A DNA stretch of 38,012 nucleotides, taken from Flavobacteriales bacterium (lineage in GTDB: Bacteria; Bacteroidota; Bacteroidia; Flavobacteriales_C; GCA-002722245). Shown in pieces: positions 10,396-18,329 of this stretch. Position 1 is the stretch's first letter, and each line of letters begins with the position of its first letter. Where the stretch lies: the NCBI GenBank assembly GCA_947444925.1, contig CANFBW010000030.1, positions 1-38,012 of the forward strand, given 5' to 3'. A program made the position numbers and the translations under genes. Under the pieces are notes generated by a model. It searched no databases and was not told the origin of the DNA. It saw nothing but the letters and a program-made list of their open reading frames with translations.

Positions 10396-11091
10396 CTAGT
10401 TGTTCAACAAACTAGTTTCCAATTGTACACCGCGGCTCATGGTACTTGACATCGTTACACTCTTCAAGTAAATTCCTTTTGCAGCAGATGGTTTCAATTT
10501 CATGATGGTTGAAATTAATTCCTTTGCATTCTCTTCCAATTTTATAGCATCAAAAGATACTTTACCGATTGAAGCGTGAATGATACCAGTTTTATCAACT
10601 TTGAAGTCAATTTTACCAGCCTTAATTTCCAAAACAGCTTTACCAATTTCCATGGTCACTGTTCCAGCTTTTGGATTTGGCATCAAACCGCGAGGTCCGA
10701 GTACTCTACCCAAAGCACCAACTTTACCCATTACAGATGGCATGGTAACAATCACATCGATGTCAGTCCAACCACCTTTAATTTTTTCAATATACTCGTC
10801 CAAACCAGCAAAGTCAGCACCAGCATCTAACGCTTCTTTCACTTTATCAGGCGTACAAAGTACAAGTACTTTAACGTCTTTTCCTGTTCCGTGAGGAAGA
10901 GCTACAATGCCTCTAACCATTTGGTTTGCTTTACGAGGGTCAACTCCTAAACGTACATTTAAGTCCACAGAAGCATCAAACTTCGTGAAAGTAATGTCCT
11001 TTACTATTTTAGCACCTTCTGCTAAAGAGTATGATTTAGTAGCATCAAACTTCCCAATGGAAGCTTTTTGATTTTTCGTCAACTTTGCCAT
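10396..11091 (-). CDS. rplA: 50S ribosomal protein L1
   Basis: This is ribosomal protein L1, 231 residues, of the L1 stalk, which moves deacylated tRNA out of the E site and can act as a translational repressor. The conserved motifs [23 protein letters not shown] and [18 protein letters not shown] are all present. It lies 23 nt after rplK, the usual L11-L1 pair. The stop codon is TAG, and a short imperfect inverted repeat spans the last codons (about 10395-10416). Confidence 0.98.
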   Translation of the reverse strand: MAKLTKNQKASIGKFDATKSYSLAEGAKIVKDITFTKFDASVDLNVRLGVDPRKANQMVRGIVALPHGTGKDVKVLVLCTPDKVKEALDAGADFAGLDEYIEKIKGGWTDIDVIVTMPSVMGKVGALGRVLGPRGLMPNPKAGTVTMEIGKAVLEIKAGKIDFKVDKTGIIHASIGKVSFDAIKLEENAKELISTIMKLKPSAAKGIYLKSVTMSSTMSRGVQLETSLLNN

Positions 11092-11114
11092 AAAAACAAA
11101 CTTATTTATAATTA

Positions 11115-11558
11115 CTATTTATTAAAAGGAGCCTCACCTTCAACGGTCAACCCCATGCTTCTTGCTGTTCCAGCAACCATTTTCATAGCCGCTTCCAAAG
11201 TAAAACAGTTCATATCTACCATTTTATCTTTCGCAATATCTTCAACTTGTCCCCAAGTCACTTTTCCAACTTTCACGCGGTTCGGCTGTGCTGAACCACC
11301 TTTGATTTTAGAAACTTCGAATAACTGTGCCGAAACAGGAGGTTGTTTGATAATGAAATCAAATGAACGATCTGAATAAACAGTAATCAATGTAGGTAAC
11401 AGTTTACCTGCTTTATCTTGTGTTCTAGCGTTGAACTGCTTGCAGAACTCCATGATATTAACCCCTTTCGCTCCTAAGGCAGGTCCAATTGGAGGCGCCG
11501 GATTGGCTGCTCCACCTCTAACCTGTAACTTAACAATAGCTGTAATTTCCTTTGCCAT
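11115..11558 (-). CDS. rplK: 50S ribosomal protein L11
   Basis: This is ribosomal protein L11, 147 residues, of the GTPase-associated centre and the target of thiopeptides. The N-terminal proline-rich segment [26 protein letters not shown] and the C-terminal 23S-binding domain ([12 protein letters not shown]) are clear. It follows nusG by 22 nt and precedes rplA by 23 nt. Confidence 0.98.
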   Translation of the reverse strand: MAKEITAIVKLQVRGGAANPAPPIGPALGAKGVNIMEFCKQFNARTQDKAGKLLPTLITVYSDRSFDFIIKQPPVSAQLFEVSKIKGGSAQPNRVKVGKVTWGQVEDIAKDKMVDMNCFTLEAAMKMVAGTARSMGLTVEGEAPFNK

Positions 11559-11580
11559 CTTAATCTGTTTTTATTGTCTA

Positions 11581-12144
11581 TTATTCTTTTTCTACTTGCA
11601 TGAAACTCAATTCCAAAGGTGTTTTTCTTCCGAAAATTTTCACCATTACTTTGAGCTTTTTCTTTTCTTCATTAATCTCTTCAATAACACCAGAGAAGCT
11701 ATTGAATGGACCATCAATTACTTTAACTGTTTCGCCAGTAATAAAAGGAATGTTCATTTCCTCATTGCTTTCAGCCAACTCGTCAACTTTTCCAAGAATT
11801 CTATTTACTTCAGATGTTCTTAAAGGAACAGGATTTCCGTTTTTATCGCCCAAAAAACCAATAACACCAGTGACATTTTTAATGGCATGCGGTACTTCAC
11901 CAGAAAGTGTAGCTTCTACCAAGATGTAACCTGGAAAGAAATTTCTCTCTTTGCTGATTTTTTTTCCTTTTCTAATTTGGTATACCTTTTCAGTTGGGAT
12001 CAATATCTGCTTAACATAATCTCCCAATCCTAAAGTTTTGATCTCGTTCTCGATGTAATCTCTCACCTTCTTTTCTTTCCCACTGATCGTTCTAACAACG
12101 TACCATTTCAATACCAATTCGCTATTTGTCTTTGCCTCTGCCAT
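11581..12144 (-). CDS. nusG: transcription termination/antitermination factor NusG
   Basis: This is NusG, 187 residues, which binds RNA polymerase and couples it to ribosomes or Rho. The N-terminal NGN domain starts at KWYVVRTISGKEKKVRDYIE and contains the FFPGYILVE motif. The C-terminal KOW domain includes GETVKVIDGPFNSFSGVIEEI. It lies 13 nt after secE and 22 nt before rplK, the canonical secE-nusG-rplK order. Confidence 0.98.
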   Translation of the reverse strand: MAEAKTNSELVLKWYVVRTISGKEKKVRDYIENEIKTLGLGDYVKQILIPTEKVYQIRKGKKISKERNFFPGYILVEATLSGEVPHAIKNVTGVIGFLGDKNGNPVPLRTSEVNRILGKVDELAESNEEMNIPFITGETVKVIDGPFNSFSGVIEEINEEKKKLKVMVKIFGRKTPLELSFMQVEKE

Positions 12145-12157
12145 AATACCAAATAAG

Positions 12158-12340
12158 TTATTTCCAGTCGTAAATGAACTCCATAAGAGCGTTTAATGAT
12201 AAATCCATTCCAAAAATGAGCAAGGAAAAGATCACCACTCCTACCAAAACAAGAAGAGCGCTACTTTGAACTTCCTTCCACGTAGGCCAGGAAACCTTGT
12301 ACACTAACTCGTTATATATGTCTTTCAAATATGTTATCAT
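12158..12340 (-). CDS. secE: preprotein translocase subunit SecE
   Basis: This is SecE, 60 residues, the small subunit that clamps SecY in the inner-membrane translocon. It has the family's amphipathic helix with the conserved VSWPTWKEV motif and one membrane segment (ALLVLVGVVIFSLLIFGMDL). I start it at 12340 (MITYLKDIY). An upstream in-frame ATG at 12358 lies inside the 3' end of tRNA-Trp and would add six residues not expected for the family. The gene directly follows tRNA-Trp, so its message is probably released by tRNA 3' processing. Confidence 0.93.
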   Translation of the reverse strand: MITYLKDIYNELVYKVSWPTWKEVQSSALLVLVGVVIFSLLIFGMDLSLNALMEFIYDWK

Positions 12341-12355
12341 ATCATTTTCAGTCTG

Positions 12356-12428
12356 CACGGGAGGGGAGAATCGAACTCACAACCTCAGGTTTTGGAGACC
12401 TACGCTCTGCCAATTGAGCTACTCCCGT
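12356..12428 (-). tRNA. trnW: tRNA-Trp (CCA anticodon)
   Basis: The minus strand folds into a full cloverleaf. The 7-bp acceptor stem is ACGGGAG with CTCCCGT, the anticodon loop is CTCCAAA giving CCA, and the T-arm has GTTCGATTC. The discriminator is G, as usual for bacterial tRNA-Trp. CCA is not encoded. It sits between tuf and secE, a position conserved in Bacteroidota. Confidence 0.96.
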
Positions 12429-12461
12429 TTATTAAAAAAACTACACTTTTTAAGGGAGCAA

Positions 12462-12489
12462 AAGGTATCCCGCGTGAGCAGGATACCTT
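12462..12489 (-). promoter_or_regulatory. hairpin between tuf and tRNA-Trp
   Basis: AAGGTATCC (12462-12470) and GGATACCTT (12481-12489) form a perfect 9-bp stem with a 10-nt loop. On the minus strand only four T follow the stem base. It could be a partial terminator after tuf or a processing site ahead of tRNA-Trp. Full termination would cut off secE through rpoC from the upstream promoter, so partial read-through is more likely. Confidence 0.55.
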
Positions 12490-12510
12490 CACCCTATTGA
12501 AAGTCCTTAA

Positions 12511-13698
12511 TTAATCTAAAATCTCCAATACTTGACCTGCACCAACAGTTCTACCACCTTCTCTGATCGCAAATCTTAAACCTTTGTTCAAGGCAACTGG
12601 CATGATCAATTCAACTGTAATAGTAACGTTGTCACCTGGCATAACCATTTCACGACCTTCAGGCAACATAATCTCACCTGTCATGTCCGTAGTTCTTAAG
12701 TAGAACTGTGGTCTGTATTTGTTGTGGAATGGAGTGTGACGACCACCTTCCTCTTTTTTCAAAACGTAAACTTCCGCTTTGAATTTTTTGTGAGGAGCGA
12801 TTGATCCTGGTTTCGCGATAACCATACCTCTTTTGATATCGTCTTTATCGATACCTCTCAAAAGTAGACCAGCGTTGTCACCAGCTTCACCTCTATCCAA
12901 TAATTTTCTAAACATCTCGATACCTGTGATGATAGAAGATTTTTTTCCTTCTTGCAATCCTGTAATTTCAACCTCGTCACCTACTTTGATAATACCTGAC
13001 TCAATTCTTCCTGTAGCAACTGTACCACGACCAGTAATTGAGAACACGTCTTCAACTGGCATCAAGAAAGGTTTGTCAACTTCTCTCGGAGGAACTGGGA
13101 TATCTTTATCCACTGCATCCATCAAATCTTTTACTTTAGCAACCCACTGTGGTTCACCGTTCAATGCACCAAGTGCAGAACCTTGAATTACAGAGATGTT
13201 GTCACCGTCAAACTGATAGAAAGAAAGCAATTCTCTGATTTCAATTTCAACCAATTCTAACAATTCCGGATCATCTACCATGTCCACTTTATTCATGAAC
13301 ACAACGATTTTAGGAACACCTACTTGACGTGCAAGAAGGATGTGCTCTCTCGTTTGTGGCATTGGTCCGTCAGTAGCAGCAACTACCAAGATAGCACCGT
13401 CCATTTGAGCGGCACCAGTAACCATGTTCTTCACATAATCCGCGTGACCTGGACAGTCAACGTGCGCATAGTGACGAGCAACAGTTTCGTATTCAACGTG
13501 TGAAGTATTGATTGTAATACCTCTTTCTTTTTCTTCAGGCGCATTATCGATAGAACTAAAATCTCTCATTTGAGCTAATCCCATTCCAGCCAATACACTT
13601 GTAATTGCAGCGGTTAATGTCGTTTTGCCGTGGTCAACGTGACCAATAGTTCCGATGTTAACGTGTGGCTTCGCTCTGTTAAAATTTTCCTTAGCCAT
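12511..13698 (-). CDS. tuf: elongation factor Tu
   Basis: This is EF-Tu, 395 residues, the GTPase that delivers aminoacyl-tRNA to the ribosome. The P-loop GHVDHGKT lies at residues 19-26, followed by the switch motif DCPGH and the guanine-specificity motif NKVD. Domains 2 and 3 are complete, ending [15 protein letters not shown]. It is encoded directly after four tRNA genes, matching the ancient thrU-tyrU-glyT-thrT-tufB order of E. coli. Co-expression of EF-Tu with its tRNA ligands is implied by a shared leftward transcript. Confidence 0.99.
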   Translation of the reverse strand: MAKENFNRAKPHVNIGTIGHVDHGKTTLTAAITSVLAGMGLAQMRDFSSIDNAPEEKERGITINTSHVEYETVARHYAHVDCPGHADYVKNMVTGAAQMDGAILVVAATDGPMPQTREHILLARQVGVPKIVVFMNKVDMVDDPELLELVEIEIRELLSFYQFDGDNISVIQGSALGALNGEPQWVAKVKDLMDAVDKDIPVPPREVDKPFLMPVEDVFSITGRGTVATGRIESGIIKVGDEVEITGLQEGKKSSIITGIEMFRKLLDRGEAGDNAGLLLRGIDKDDIKRGMVIAKPGSIAPHKKFKAEVYVLKKEEGGRHTPFHNKYRPQFYLRTTDMTGEIMLPEGREMVMPGDNVTITVELIMPVALNKGLRFAIREGGRTVGAGQVLEILD

Positions 13699-13763
13699 GA
13701 TCTTTCTAAATTTAATTAATTAATAATTGTTACTTCTACATTAATTCCAAAATGCTATATCAG

Positions 13764-13835
<72 letters not shown>

Positions 13836-13852
13836 TTAACAGCCGAAAAAAG

Positions 13853-13925
13853 AGCGGGAGAAGAGACTCGAACTCTCGACCCTCAGCTTGGAAGGCTGAT
13901 GCTCTACCAACTGAGCTACTCCCGC
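13853..13925 (-). tRNA. trnG: tRNA-Gly (TCC anticodon)
   Basis: The cloverleaf on the minus strand has acceptor GCGGGAG/CTCCCGC, anticodon loop CTTCCAA giving TCC, and T-arm GTTCGAGTC. It is the third of the four-tRNA cluster, separated from the Thr(GGT) gene by 17 nt. Confidence 0.95.
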
Positions 13926-14005
13926 TTTTAAAATTATTCAAGGTCGATACTACACTAACAAGTTAAAACCTGCTCCATCCGCATCACTACTTTGAACCAA
14001 AGTTG

Positions 14006-14087
14006 TGGGGAGAGCAGGATTCGAACCTACGAAGACGTAGTCAGCAGATTTACAGTCTGCCCTCGTTAGCCACTTGAGTATCTCCCC
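14006..14087 (-). tRNA. trnY: tRNA-Tyr (GTA anticodon)
   Basis: This is a class II tRNA of 82 nt with a long variable arm. The acceptor is GGGGAGA/TCTCCCC, the anticodon loop CTGTAAA gives GTA, and the T-arm is GTTCGAATC. The discriminator is A. It is the second of the four-tRNA cluster. Confidence 0.95.
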
Positions 14088-14113
14088 AGCTTTGTCAATA
14101 TCTTAAAGAACTG

Positions 14114-14187
14114 AGCCGGTGGAGGGATTCGAACCCCCGACCAGCTGATTACAAATCAGCTGCTCTGGCCAACTGAGCTACACCGGC
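14114..14187 (-). tRNA. trnT: tRNA-Thr (TGT anticodon)
   Basis: The cloverleaf on the minus strand has acceptor GCCGGTG/CACCGGC, anticodon loop TTTGTAA giving TGT, and T-arm GTTCGAATC. It is the first gene of the tRNA-tuf-rpoBC unit, about 50 nt downstream of the -7 element at 14240-14247. Confidence 0.95.
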
Positions 14188-14239
14188 AATCGCATTACAA
14201 ATCGAACTTATAAATAAGCCCCCCTTTATTTAGGGATGG

Positions 14240-14247
14240 CAAATGTA
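14240..14247 (-). promoter_or_regulatory. probable promoter of the tRNA-tuf operon
   Basis: TACATTTG on the minus strand matches the Bacteroidota -7 consensus TAnnTTTG. It is followed by a C-rich start region like that of promoters P1 and P2. No TTG sits at the usual 17-21-nt distance; a TTTG lies 32 nt upstream, too far. It is the only good -7 element between the hibernation-factor terminator and the first tRNA. Confidence 0.5.
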
Positions 14248-14290
14248 GATAATCTTTTTTAATTCCCCATAACATCATGCAAAGTTTTTT

Positions 14291-14325
14291 TGAAAAAAAA
14301 ATCGGAGCCGTTTTCACGACTCCGA
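14291..14325 (-). terminator. intrinsic terminator after the hibernation factor gene
   Basis: TCGGAGCCG (14302-14310) and CGACTCCGA (14317-14325) form a 9-bp stem (one G-T pair) with a 6-nt loop. On the minus strand it is followed by nine T. It lies 67 nt past the stop at 14392 and insulates this gene from the tRNA-tuf operon. Confidence 0.85.
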
Positions 14326-14391
14326 CATACATTAAAAAAGATTAAATTGATAGTTGTTGTTTGTTTTGTAAATAATTGAAATTCAGAATAC

Positions 14392-14700
14392 TTACATATG
14401 ACTTAGGATTCCATCCTTACTTTTGTGTTTACTAATTTGTCGTTTCAACGCTGCAACTACTGCGTCAGCTGCCTCTTCAAAAGATTTAGATTTCTTTTTA
14501 GCAAAGAGCTCTTTTCCCGGTGCATTCAATTTTATCTCTACTGTTTTGTTTTGCGTATCTTCCGACTTGTCTAAACGCAAAAACACTTCACCATCTATTA
14601 TACTATCGTAAAATAGACCAAGCTTCATTAATTTCGCTTCTATGAAAACAATTAGCTTTTGGTCTGCACTAAAATGCACTGATTTGAATCTCACCTTCAT
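14392..14700 (-). CDS. hpf: ribosome hibernation promoting factor (short HPF/RaiA family)
   Basis: This 102-residue protein belongs to the HPF/YfiA (RaiA) family, which binds the 30S decoding region and stabilises inactive ribosomes in slow growth. It opens MKVRFKSVHFSADQKLIVFIEAK, and a basic segment near residues 60-90 (GKELFAKKKSKSFEEAADAVVAALKRQ) carries the RNA-contacting lysines and the family's DAVVAALKRQ helix. The length corresponds to the short form, without the C-terminal dimerisation domain of long HPF. It lies 31 nt after the recombinase gene, so the two are probably co-transcribed, and it ends at the terminator at 14291-14325. Confidence 0.9.
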   Translation of the reverse strand: MKVRFKSVHFSADQKLIVFIEAKLMKLGLFYDSIIDGEVFLRLDKSEDTQNKTVEIKLNAPGKELFAKKKSKSFEEAADAVVAALKRQISKHKSKDGILSHM

Positions 14701-14731
14701 AATTGTAGAATTTAATTATTAATATTTTCGT

Positions 14732-15607
14732 TTACGCTCGTGGATGTGCCTGATTGTACACTTTTTTTAATTTCTCAATTGAATTGTGCGTATATACCTG
14801 AGTAGCCGCTAAACTGGCATGTCCCAACAATTCTTTAATCGCATTCAAATCTGCTCCATTATTCAGCATATGGGTTGCAAAACTATGTCGAAGAACGTGC
14901 GGACTCCTTTTTTGATGGGTGGTAACCAAGCCCAAATACTTCTTTACTGTGCGGTAAACAAATTGTTCATACAACTGCTCGCCCTTATCGGTAAGCAACA
15001 AATAATTCCCCTCACTCGGTAACCTATACGCTAAGTATTCCTTAATTGTTGCTGCCGTGGATAAACTAATTGGAATAATTCTTTCTTTTCTACCTTTTCC
15101 CAAAACACGGATGGCATTTTCGCGCAAGTCAACATTGGCAATATTTAGGTTAACCATTTCCGACAATCGCATCCCTGTGCAATACAGCAACTCCACAATA
15201 AGCTTGTCGCGTTTGCCCGAAAAATCATCGGTTTGAAAATCTACCTGATCCAGCAAAATGTTCATTTTACTTTCTTCCACGAAAGTCGGCAACAATTTTT
15301 TTAGCTTAGGCAAAACAACGCCATGCGCAGGAGAAGCCTTGAGTTCTCCATTCTTCATTAAAAATTTATAAAAGGATTTTAGTGCTGAAATTTTGCGATG
15401 AACCGACTTGGCCTGAAGCCCACTCTCCACCAACTCTACAATCCAAGCGCGAACCATTAGGGTATGAACGGTGGCGATGTCTTTTTCATCATAGGCCTTG
15501 TCCATATAATCCACGAAACTCTCAATGTCGTGCTTGTAGGCCAAAACCGTATGGTCCGAATATCTCTTTTCAATTGCTAGGTACTGAAGAAAATCGTCTG
15601 TATGCAT
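14732..15607 (-). CDS. xerC: tyrosine recombinase XerC/XerD type
   Basis: This 291-residue protein is a tyrosine recombinase of the Xer class, which resolves chromosome dimers at dif. The N-terminal core-binding (SAM-like) domain spans about residues 1-85. The catalytic domain holds all expected residues: R147 (TGMRLSE), K171 (GKGRKER), H237 and R240 (HVLRH), H263 (LGHASL) and nucleophile Y272 (TQVYTH). There are no neighbouring phage or integron genes, which favours a housekeeping Xer protein over an integrase. Distinguishing XerC from XerD needs comparison with the second paralogue elsewhere in the genome. Its start lies 10 nt downstream of a long hairpin that separates it from rpsU. Confidence 0.93.
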   Translation of the reverse strand: MHTDDFLQYLAIEKRYSDHTVLAYKHDIESFVDYMDKAYDEKDIATVHTLMVRAWIVELVESGLQAKSVHRKISALKSFYKFLMKNGELKASPAHGVVLPKLKKLLPTFVEESKMNILLDQVDFQTDDFSGKRDKLIVELLYCTGMRLSEMVNLNIANVDLRENAIRVLGKGRKERIIPISLSTAATIKEYLAYRLPSEGNYLLLTDKGEQLYEQFVYRTVKKYLGLVTTHQKRSPHVLRHSFATHMLNNGADLNAIKELLGHASLAATQVYTHNSIEKLKKVYNQAHPRA

Positions 15608-15616
15608 ACAAACTAA

Positions 15617-15683
15617 AATAGGAAGAATTTTTCAAAGTCTTTACCGACACAGTCGATTAATACTTCAAAAAACTCTTCCTATT
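15617..15683 (-). promoter_or_regulatory. long hairpin between rpsU and xerC
   Basis: The arms at 15617-15637 and 15663-15683 are inverted copies matching at 18 of 21 positions. A smaller inner stem (CGAC/GTCG) lies in the loop. The structure sits between the S21 stop and the xerC start, so it may act as a partial terminator or processing barrier limiting xerC expression from the strong rpsU promoter. The T-rich tract after it is short and interrupted. Confidence 0.5.
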
Positions 15684-15707
15684 GTACTTATGTGAAAAAG
15701 AAAAGGA

Positions 15708-15905
15708 CTAAGCCTCGCCTTCTGCTCTTCTCAAACCTTCAACATAAACAGCTTTCTTATTCGCCTCTCTGTTGATTACAGATGGCTTTGTGAAAGCTTG
15801 TCTAGCTCTAAGTTCTCTAAGAACCTTCGTTTTTTCGAATTTTCTTTTGTACTTCTTAAGGGCTCTTTCGATGTTGTCTCCTTCTTTAACCTGAATAACT
15901 AGCAT
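15708..15905 (-). CDS. rpsU: 30S ribosomal protein S21
   Basis: This is ribosomal protein S21, 65 residues, a small basic protein near the anti-Shine-Dalgarno end of 16S rRNA. The start at 15905 (MLVIQVKEGDNIERALKKYK) reproduces the family N-terminus. A longer frame up to 15992 is rejected because it would cross the promoter. The core KRKFEKTKVLRELRARQAF is typical. It has its own promoter 24 nt upstream. In Bacteroidota S21 has been implicated in sequestering the anti-SD sequence, which helps explain the rarity of SD motifs in the phylum and in this window. Confidence 0.95.
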   Translation of the reverse strand: MLVIQVKEGDNIERALKKYKRKFEKTKVLRELRARQAFTKPSVINREANKKAVYVEGLRRAEGEA

Positions 15906-15928
15906 ATTGTTTAATTTCAAATGGGTTG

Positions 15929-15959
15929 CAAATATAATAATTCCTTGATAAGCAGCAAA
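15929..15959 (-). promoter_or_regulatory. rpsU promoter
   Basis: On the minus strand TTTG (15956-15959), a 19-nt spacer and TATATTTG (15929-15936) form a perfect Bacteroidota promoter. It occupies the 73-nt gap between the DUF417-type gene and rpsU and predicts a leader of about 15-20 nt. Confidence 0.8.
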
Positions 15960-15978
15960 TCCTTTTACAAAAGTTTTT

Positions 15979-16395
15979 TTACCAATTGTCAATGGTCAGC
16001 TGTAAACATACACCTAAAAACACGATGTCTTTCAAAATGAAGCCATTGGGCGTAGGACACCAGTCCACCGTTTGATAAACATTCGCTGTTGGTGAGGTGA
16101 AAAAGAAACTTAGTGTGATGAGAAATATCAATGTCCCTAAAATCCCACCCATCAAAGCTGCTTTTTGATTTTTAAATCCAAAGAAGATGAGCAATGCTAC
16201 AAGAATTTCGAATCCCCCAATGAGATCAGAAACAAATTGATGCGATCCCACTTTGTACAACCATGATAAAATCGGGCTATTTGAAACATCACTAAAGATC
16301 GCCTCGGCTTCTTGCGACGTAAATTTATACAAACCAATAGCAAGCAGAACGATTCCCACTCCAATACGCGATAAATTACCTCCTATGTTTCTCAT
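15979..16395 (-). CDS. DUF417/RclC-YkgB family inner-membrane protein
   Basis: This is a 138-residue membrane protein related to E. coli RclC/YkgB (DUF417), near the DoxX superfamily. It has about four membrane segments, starting near residues 9-25, 58-75, 80-100 and 118-134. The family signatures are present: GIGLYKFTSQEAEAI-like N-terminus (here VLLAIGLYKFTSQEAEAI), NSPILSW, SDLIGGFEI, LSFFFTSP and GFILKDIVFLGV. RclC belongs to a reactive-chlorine resistance system in E. coli, but no rclA or rclR partner is nearby, so the role here is unknown. It lies 56 nt after the amidotransferase gene in the same direction. Confidence 0.8.
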   Translation of the reverse strand: MRNIGGNLSRIGVGIVLLAIGLYKFTSQEAEAIFSDVSNSPILSWLYKVGSHQFVSDLIGGFEILVALLIFFGFKNQKAALMGGILGTLIFLITLSFFFTSPTANVYQTVDWCPTPNGFILKDIVFLGVCLQLTIDNW

Positions 16396-16451
16396 ATTTA
16401 TATTTATTTATTGCAAGATGTAAAAAAAGTAGCATTGCAGCAAAATTCCGA

Positions 16452-18296
16452 CTATACTTTGTCGGCCACATACCAACTATGAAGCAAAACAATTACCCAC
16501 AAGCGATTGTATAGATAATTTTTTCCGCCAAGATATTGCGCTTTTAATTCCTTCACTTTTTGGTAATTTACAAATCCAGCAGCATCAATCACTTCCTTGG
16601 TGGTGTAACGCTCCATCAAATCTCTCAAATCCGACTTCAACCATTCATTCAACGGAATGCCGAATCCCCATTTTGGGCGATTAAAAAGATCAGCCGGCAA
16701 ATAATCGTAAAGCACTTCCTTTAACAACCACTTTGAGCAATTGTTTTTTATTTTCAGACTTTCGTCGATATTCAACGAATACTCCAAAATAGTATGATCT
16801 ACCAATGGTGTTCTGGCCTCTAATCCGTATTTCATTGAAGCTTTATCCACCTTCACCAATAAGTCGTCGGGCAAGTAATATGTCAAATCGAAAAATGCTT
16901 GTTCCTCAGCTGGACTCAACACACGGTCAAGCGAAATATTTTCGTCCAAGCGGATATCCTCCTTTTTTAATTCAGGCCTTACCAGTTCACTTATTTCAGC
17001 GAGTGAGAAAAAATACTGCTCCTGCGAAAAAATATGACTTTTTTTACGTTGCGACGGGTAAGAAAACAAATGTGCTGCGCGCTCAAAGCGCTGTCCCATT
17101 AAGTTCATAATAGGCGGAATGATTCCTCGAGTGCTTTTGACCAGTGGATGATTTAAGCGCTTTGCCCAGTTGTAAAAGCCATAACCCAAAAACTGCTCAT
17201 CTCCACCGTCACCAGAAAGTGTCATTTTCACATGTTGCCGCGCCAATCGTGATACCAGCATTGTAGGGATACTAGAGCAATCAGCAAAAGGCTCATCATA
17301 CGTCGGTATTATTTCACTGAACAAGTCCAACGCATCTTTTTGAGACACAATGAACTCATGATGATTTGTTCCCAATTTCGCCGCTACTGCCTTCGCATGC
17401 TCTGCCTCGTTGAATTTAGCTTCCTTAAAACCGATCGAAAATGTATTTATCTTTTCTGCGCGCAAACTCTGGGCAACAGCCGTTACTACACTAGAATCAG
17501 TCCCACCACTCAAGAAAGTGCCAAAGGGCACATCACTGATCAAACGGCGAGCAACCGAGGCTTCTATCAACGACTTCAATTCCTTTTTTGCCTCATTTGC
17601 ATCGGTAATGGTGGTTTCTTTTACATGCTCTGAAAGTTTCCAGTAAGCAGAATAACTCATCCCCTTGGGTCCTATCACAGCCACATGTCCAGCTTCAAAC
17701 TTGAAAATATTTTTATAAATCGTATTAGGATGTGGAATATAACCCAAATACAAAAACTCCTTTACAGCAGTTGTATCAGTAGTTTTTTGCTTGGAAATAA
17801 AGGTAAGCCGAAACAGTGCTTTGATGTCAGAAGCAAAGGCAAAATTACTTCCATCCCAAAAATAGTACAAAGGCTTGATGCCTATTCGATCGCGAAAGAT
17901 ATGCAATGCTTCTTTTTGTTTATCGTAAATCGCTATGGCGAACATACCATTGAATTCGTGGACACAAGCAGCACCGATTTTCGAAAAAAGCTCTAAAATC
18001 ACTTCAGTATCTGAATGCGTCTTCAAAACAAGCTGGTGTTTAAGCGCTAGTTCTTGAAAATTATATACCTCGCCATTGTAACAAATCACAAAATTACCGT
18101 CTTTCGAAGTCATGGGCTGATTGGACCGAGGGTTCAAATCAAGAATACTCAATCGGCGGTGCGCCAATCCAACATTATTTTCATGAAACACCCCTTCCGC
18201 ATCAGGACCTCTGTGCGCAATCGCCTGCGCCATCAAAGGCAATTCAGTAGAAGGAAATTCGTTGTCAACAGAGTAATAGCCGGCGATTCCACACAT
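16452..18296 (-). CDS. asnB: glutamine-dependent asparagine synthase-like amidotransferase
   Basis: This is a 614-residue class II amidotransferase. The mature N-terminus would expose catalytic C2 (MCGIAGYYS), and the glutaminase domain holds AHRRLSI and the YNGEVYN motif. The synthetase domain has the pyrophosphate loop SGGTDSS at residues 263-269 and the acidic SGDGGDEQFLGY motif. The reaction is ATP-dependent transfer of glutamine nitrogen to a carboxylate, classically aspartate to asparagine. It is the distal gene of a glycosyltransferase cluster, 33 nt after a GT2 gene. Relatives in O-antigen loci are thought to amidate uronic acid residues, so a sugar substrate is possible. Start and length are normal for the family; the stop is TAG. 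Confidence 0.9.
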   Translation of the reverse strand: MCGIAGYYSVDNEFPSTELPLMAQAIAHRGPDAEGVFHENNVGLAHRRLSILDLNPRSNQPMTSKDGNFVICYNGEVYNFQELALKHQLVLKTHSDTEVILELFSKIGAACVHEFNGMFAIAIYDKQKEALHIFRDRIGIKPLYYFWDGSNFAFASDIKALFRLTFISKQKTTDTTAVKEFLYLGYIPHPNTIYKNIFKFEAGHVAVIGPKGMSYSAYWKLSEHVKETTITDANEAKKELKSLIEASVARRLISDVPFGTFLSGGTDSSVVTAVAQSLRAEKINTFSIGFKEAKFNEAEHAKAVAAKLGTNHHEFIVSQKDALDLFSEIIPTYDEPFADCSSIPTMLVSRLARQHVKMTLSGDGGDEQFLGYGFYNWAKRLNHPLVKSTRGIIPPIMNLMGQRFERAAHLFSYPSQRKKSHIFSQEQYFFSLAEISELVRPELKKEDIRLDENISLDRVLSPAEEQAFFDLTYYLPDDLLVKVDKASMKYGLEARTPLVDHTILEYSLNIDESLKIKNNCSKWLLKEVLYDYLPADLFNRPKWGFGIPLNEWLKSDLRDLMERYTTKEVIDAAGFVNYQKVKELKAQYLGGKNYLYNRLWVIVLLHSWYVADKV

Positions 18297-18329
18297 GTTT
18301 CAGATCAATTTAATTTTCAAAAACCAATT

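Noticed and set aside
12297-12500. Rightward open frame over tRNA-Trp containing GENRTHNLRFWRPTLCQLSY
   Set aside because: This is the familiar false peptide obtained by translating the antisense of a tRNA gene.
14732-15607. The tyrosine recombinase as a sign of an integrated element
   Set aside because: No direct repeats, cassette array, phage genes or composition shift adjoin it, and it sits among housekeeping genes, so a chromosomal Xer role is the simpler reading.
15906-15992. N-terminal extension of the S21 frame
   Set aside because: It covers the rpsU promoter, and the family N-terminus begins at MLVIQVKEG (15905).
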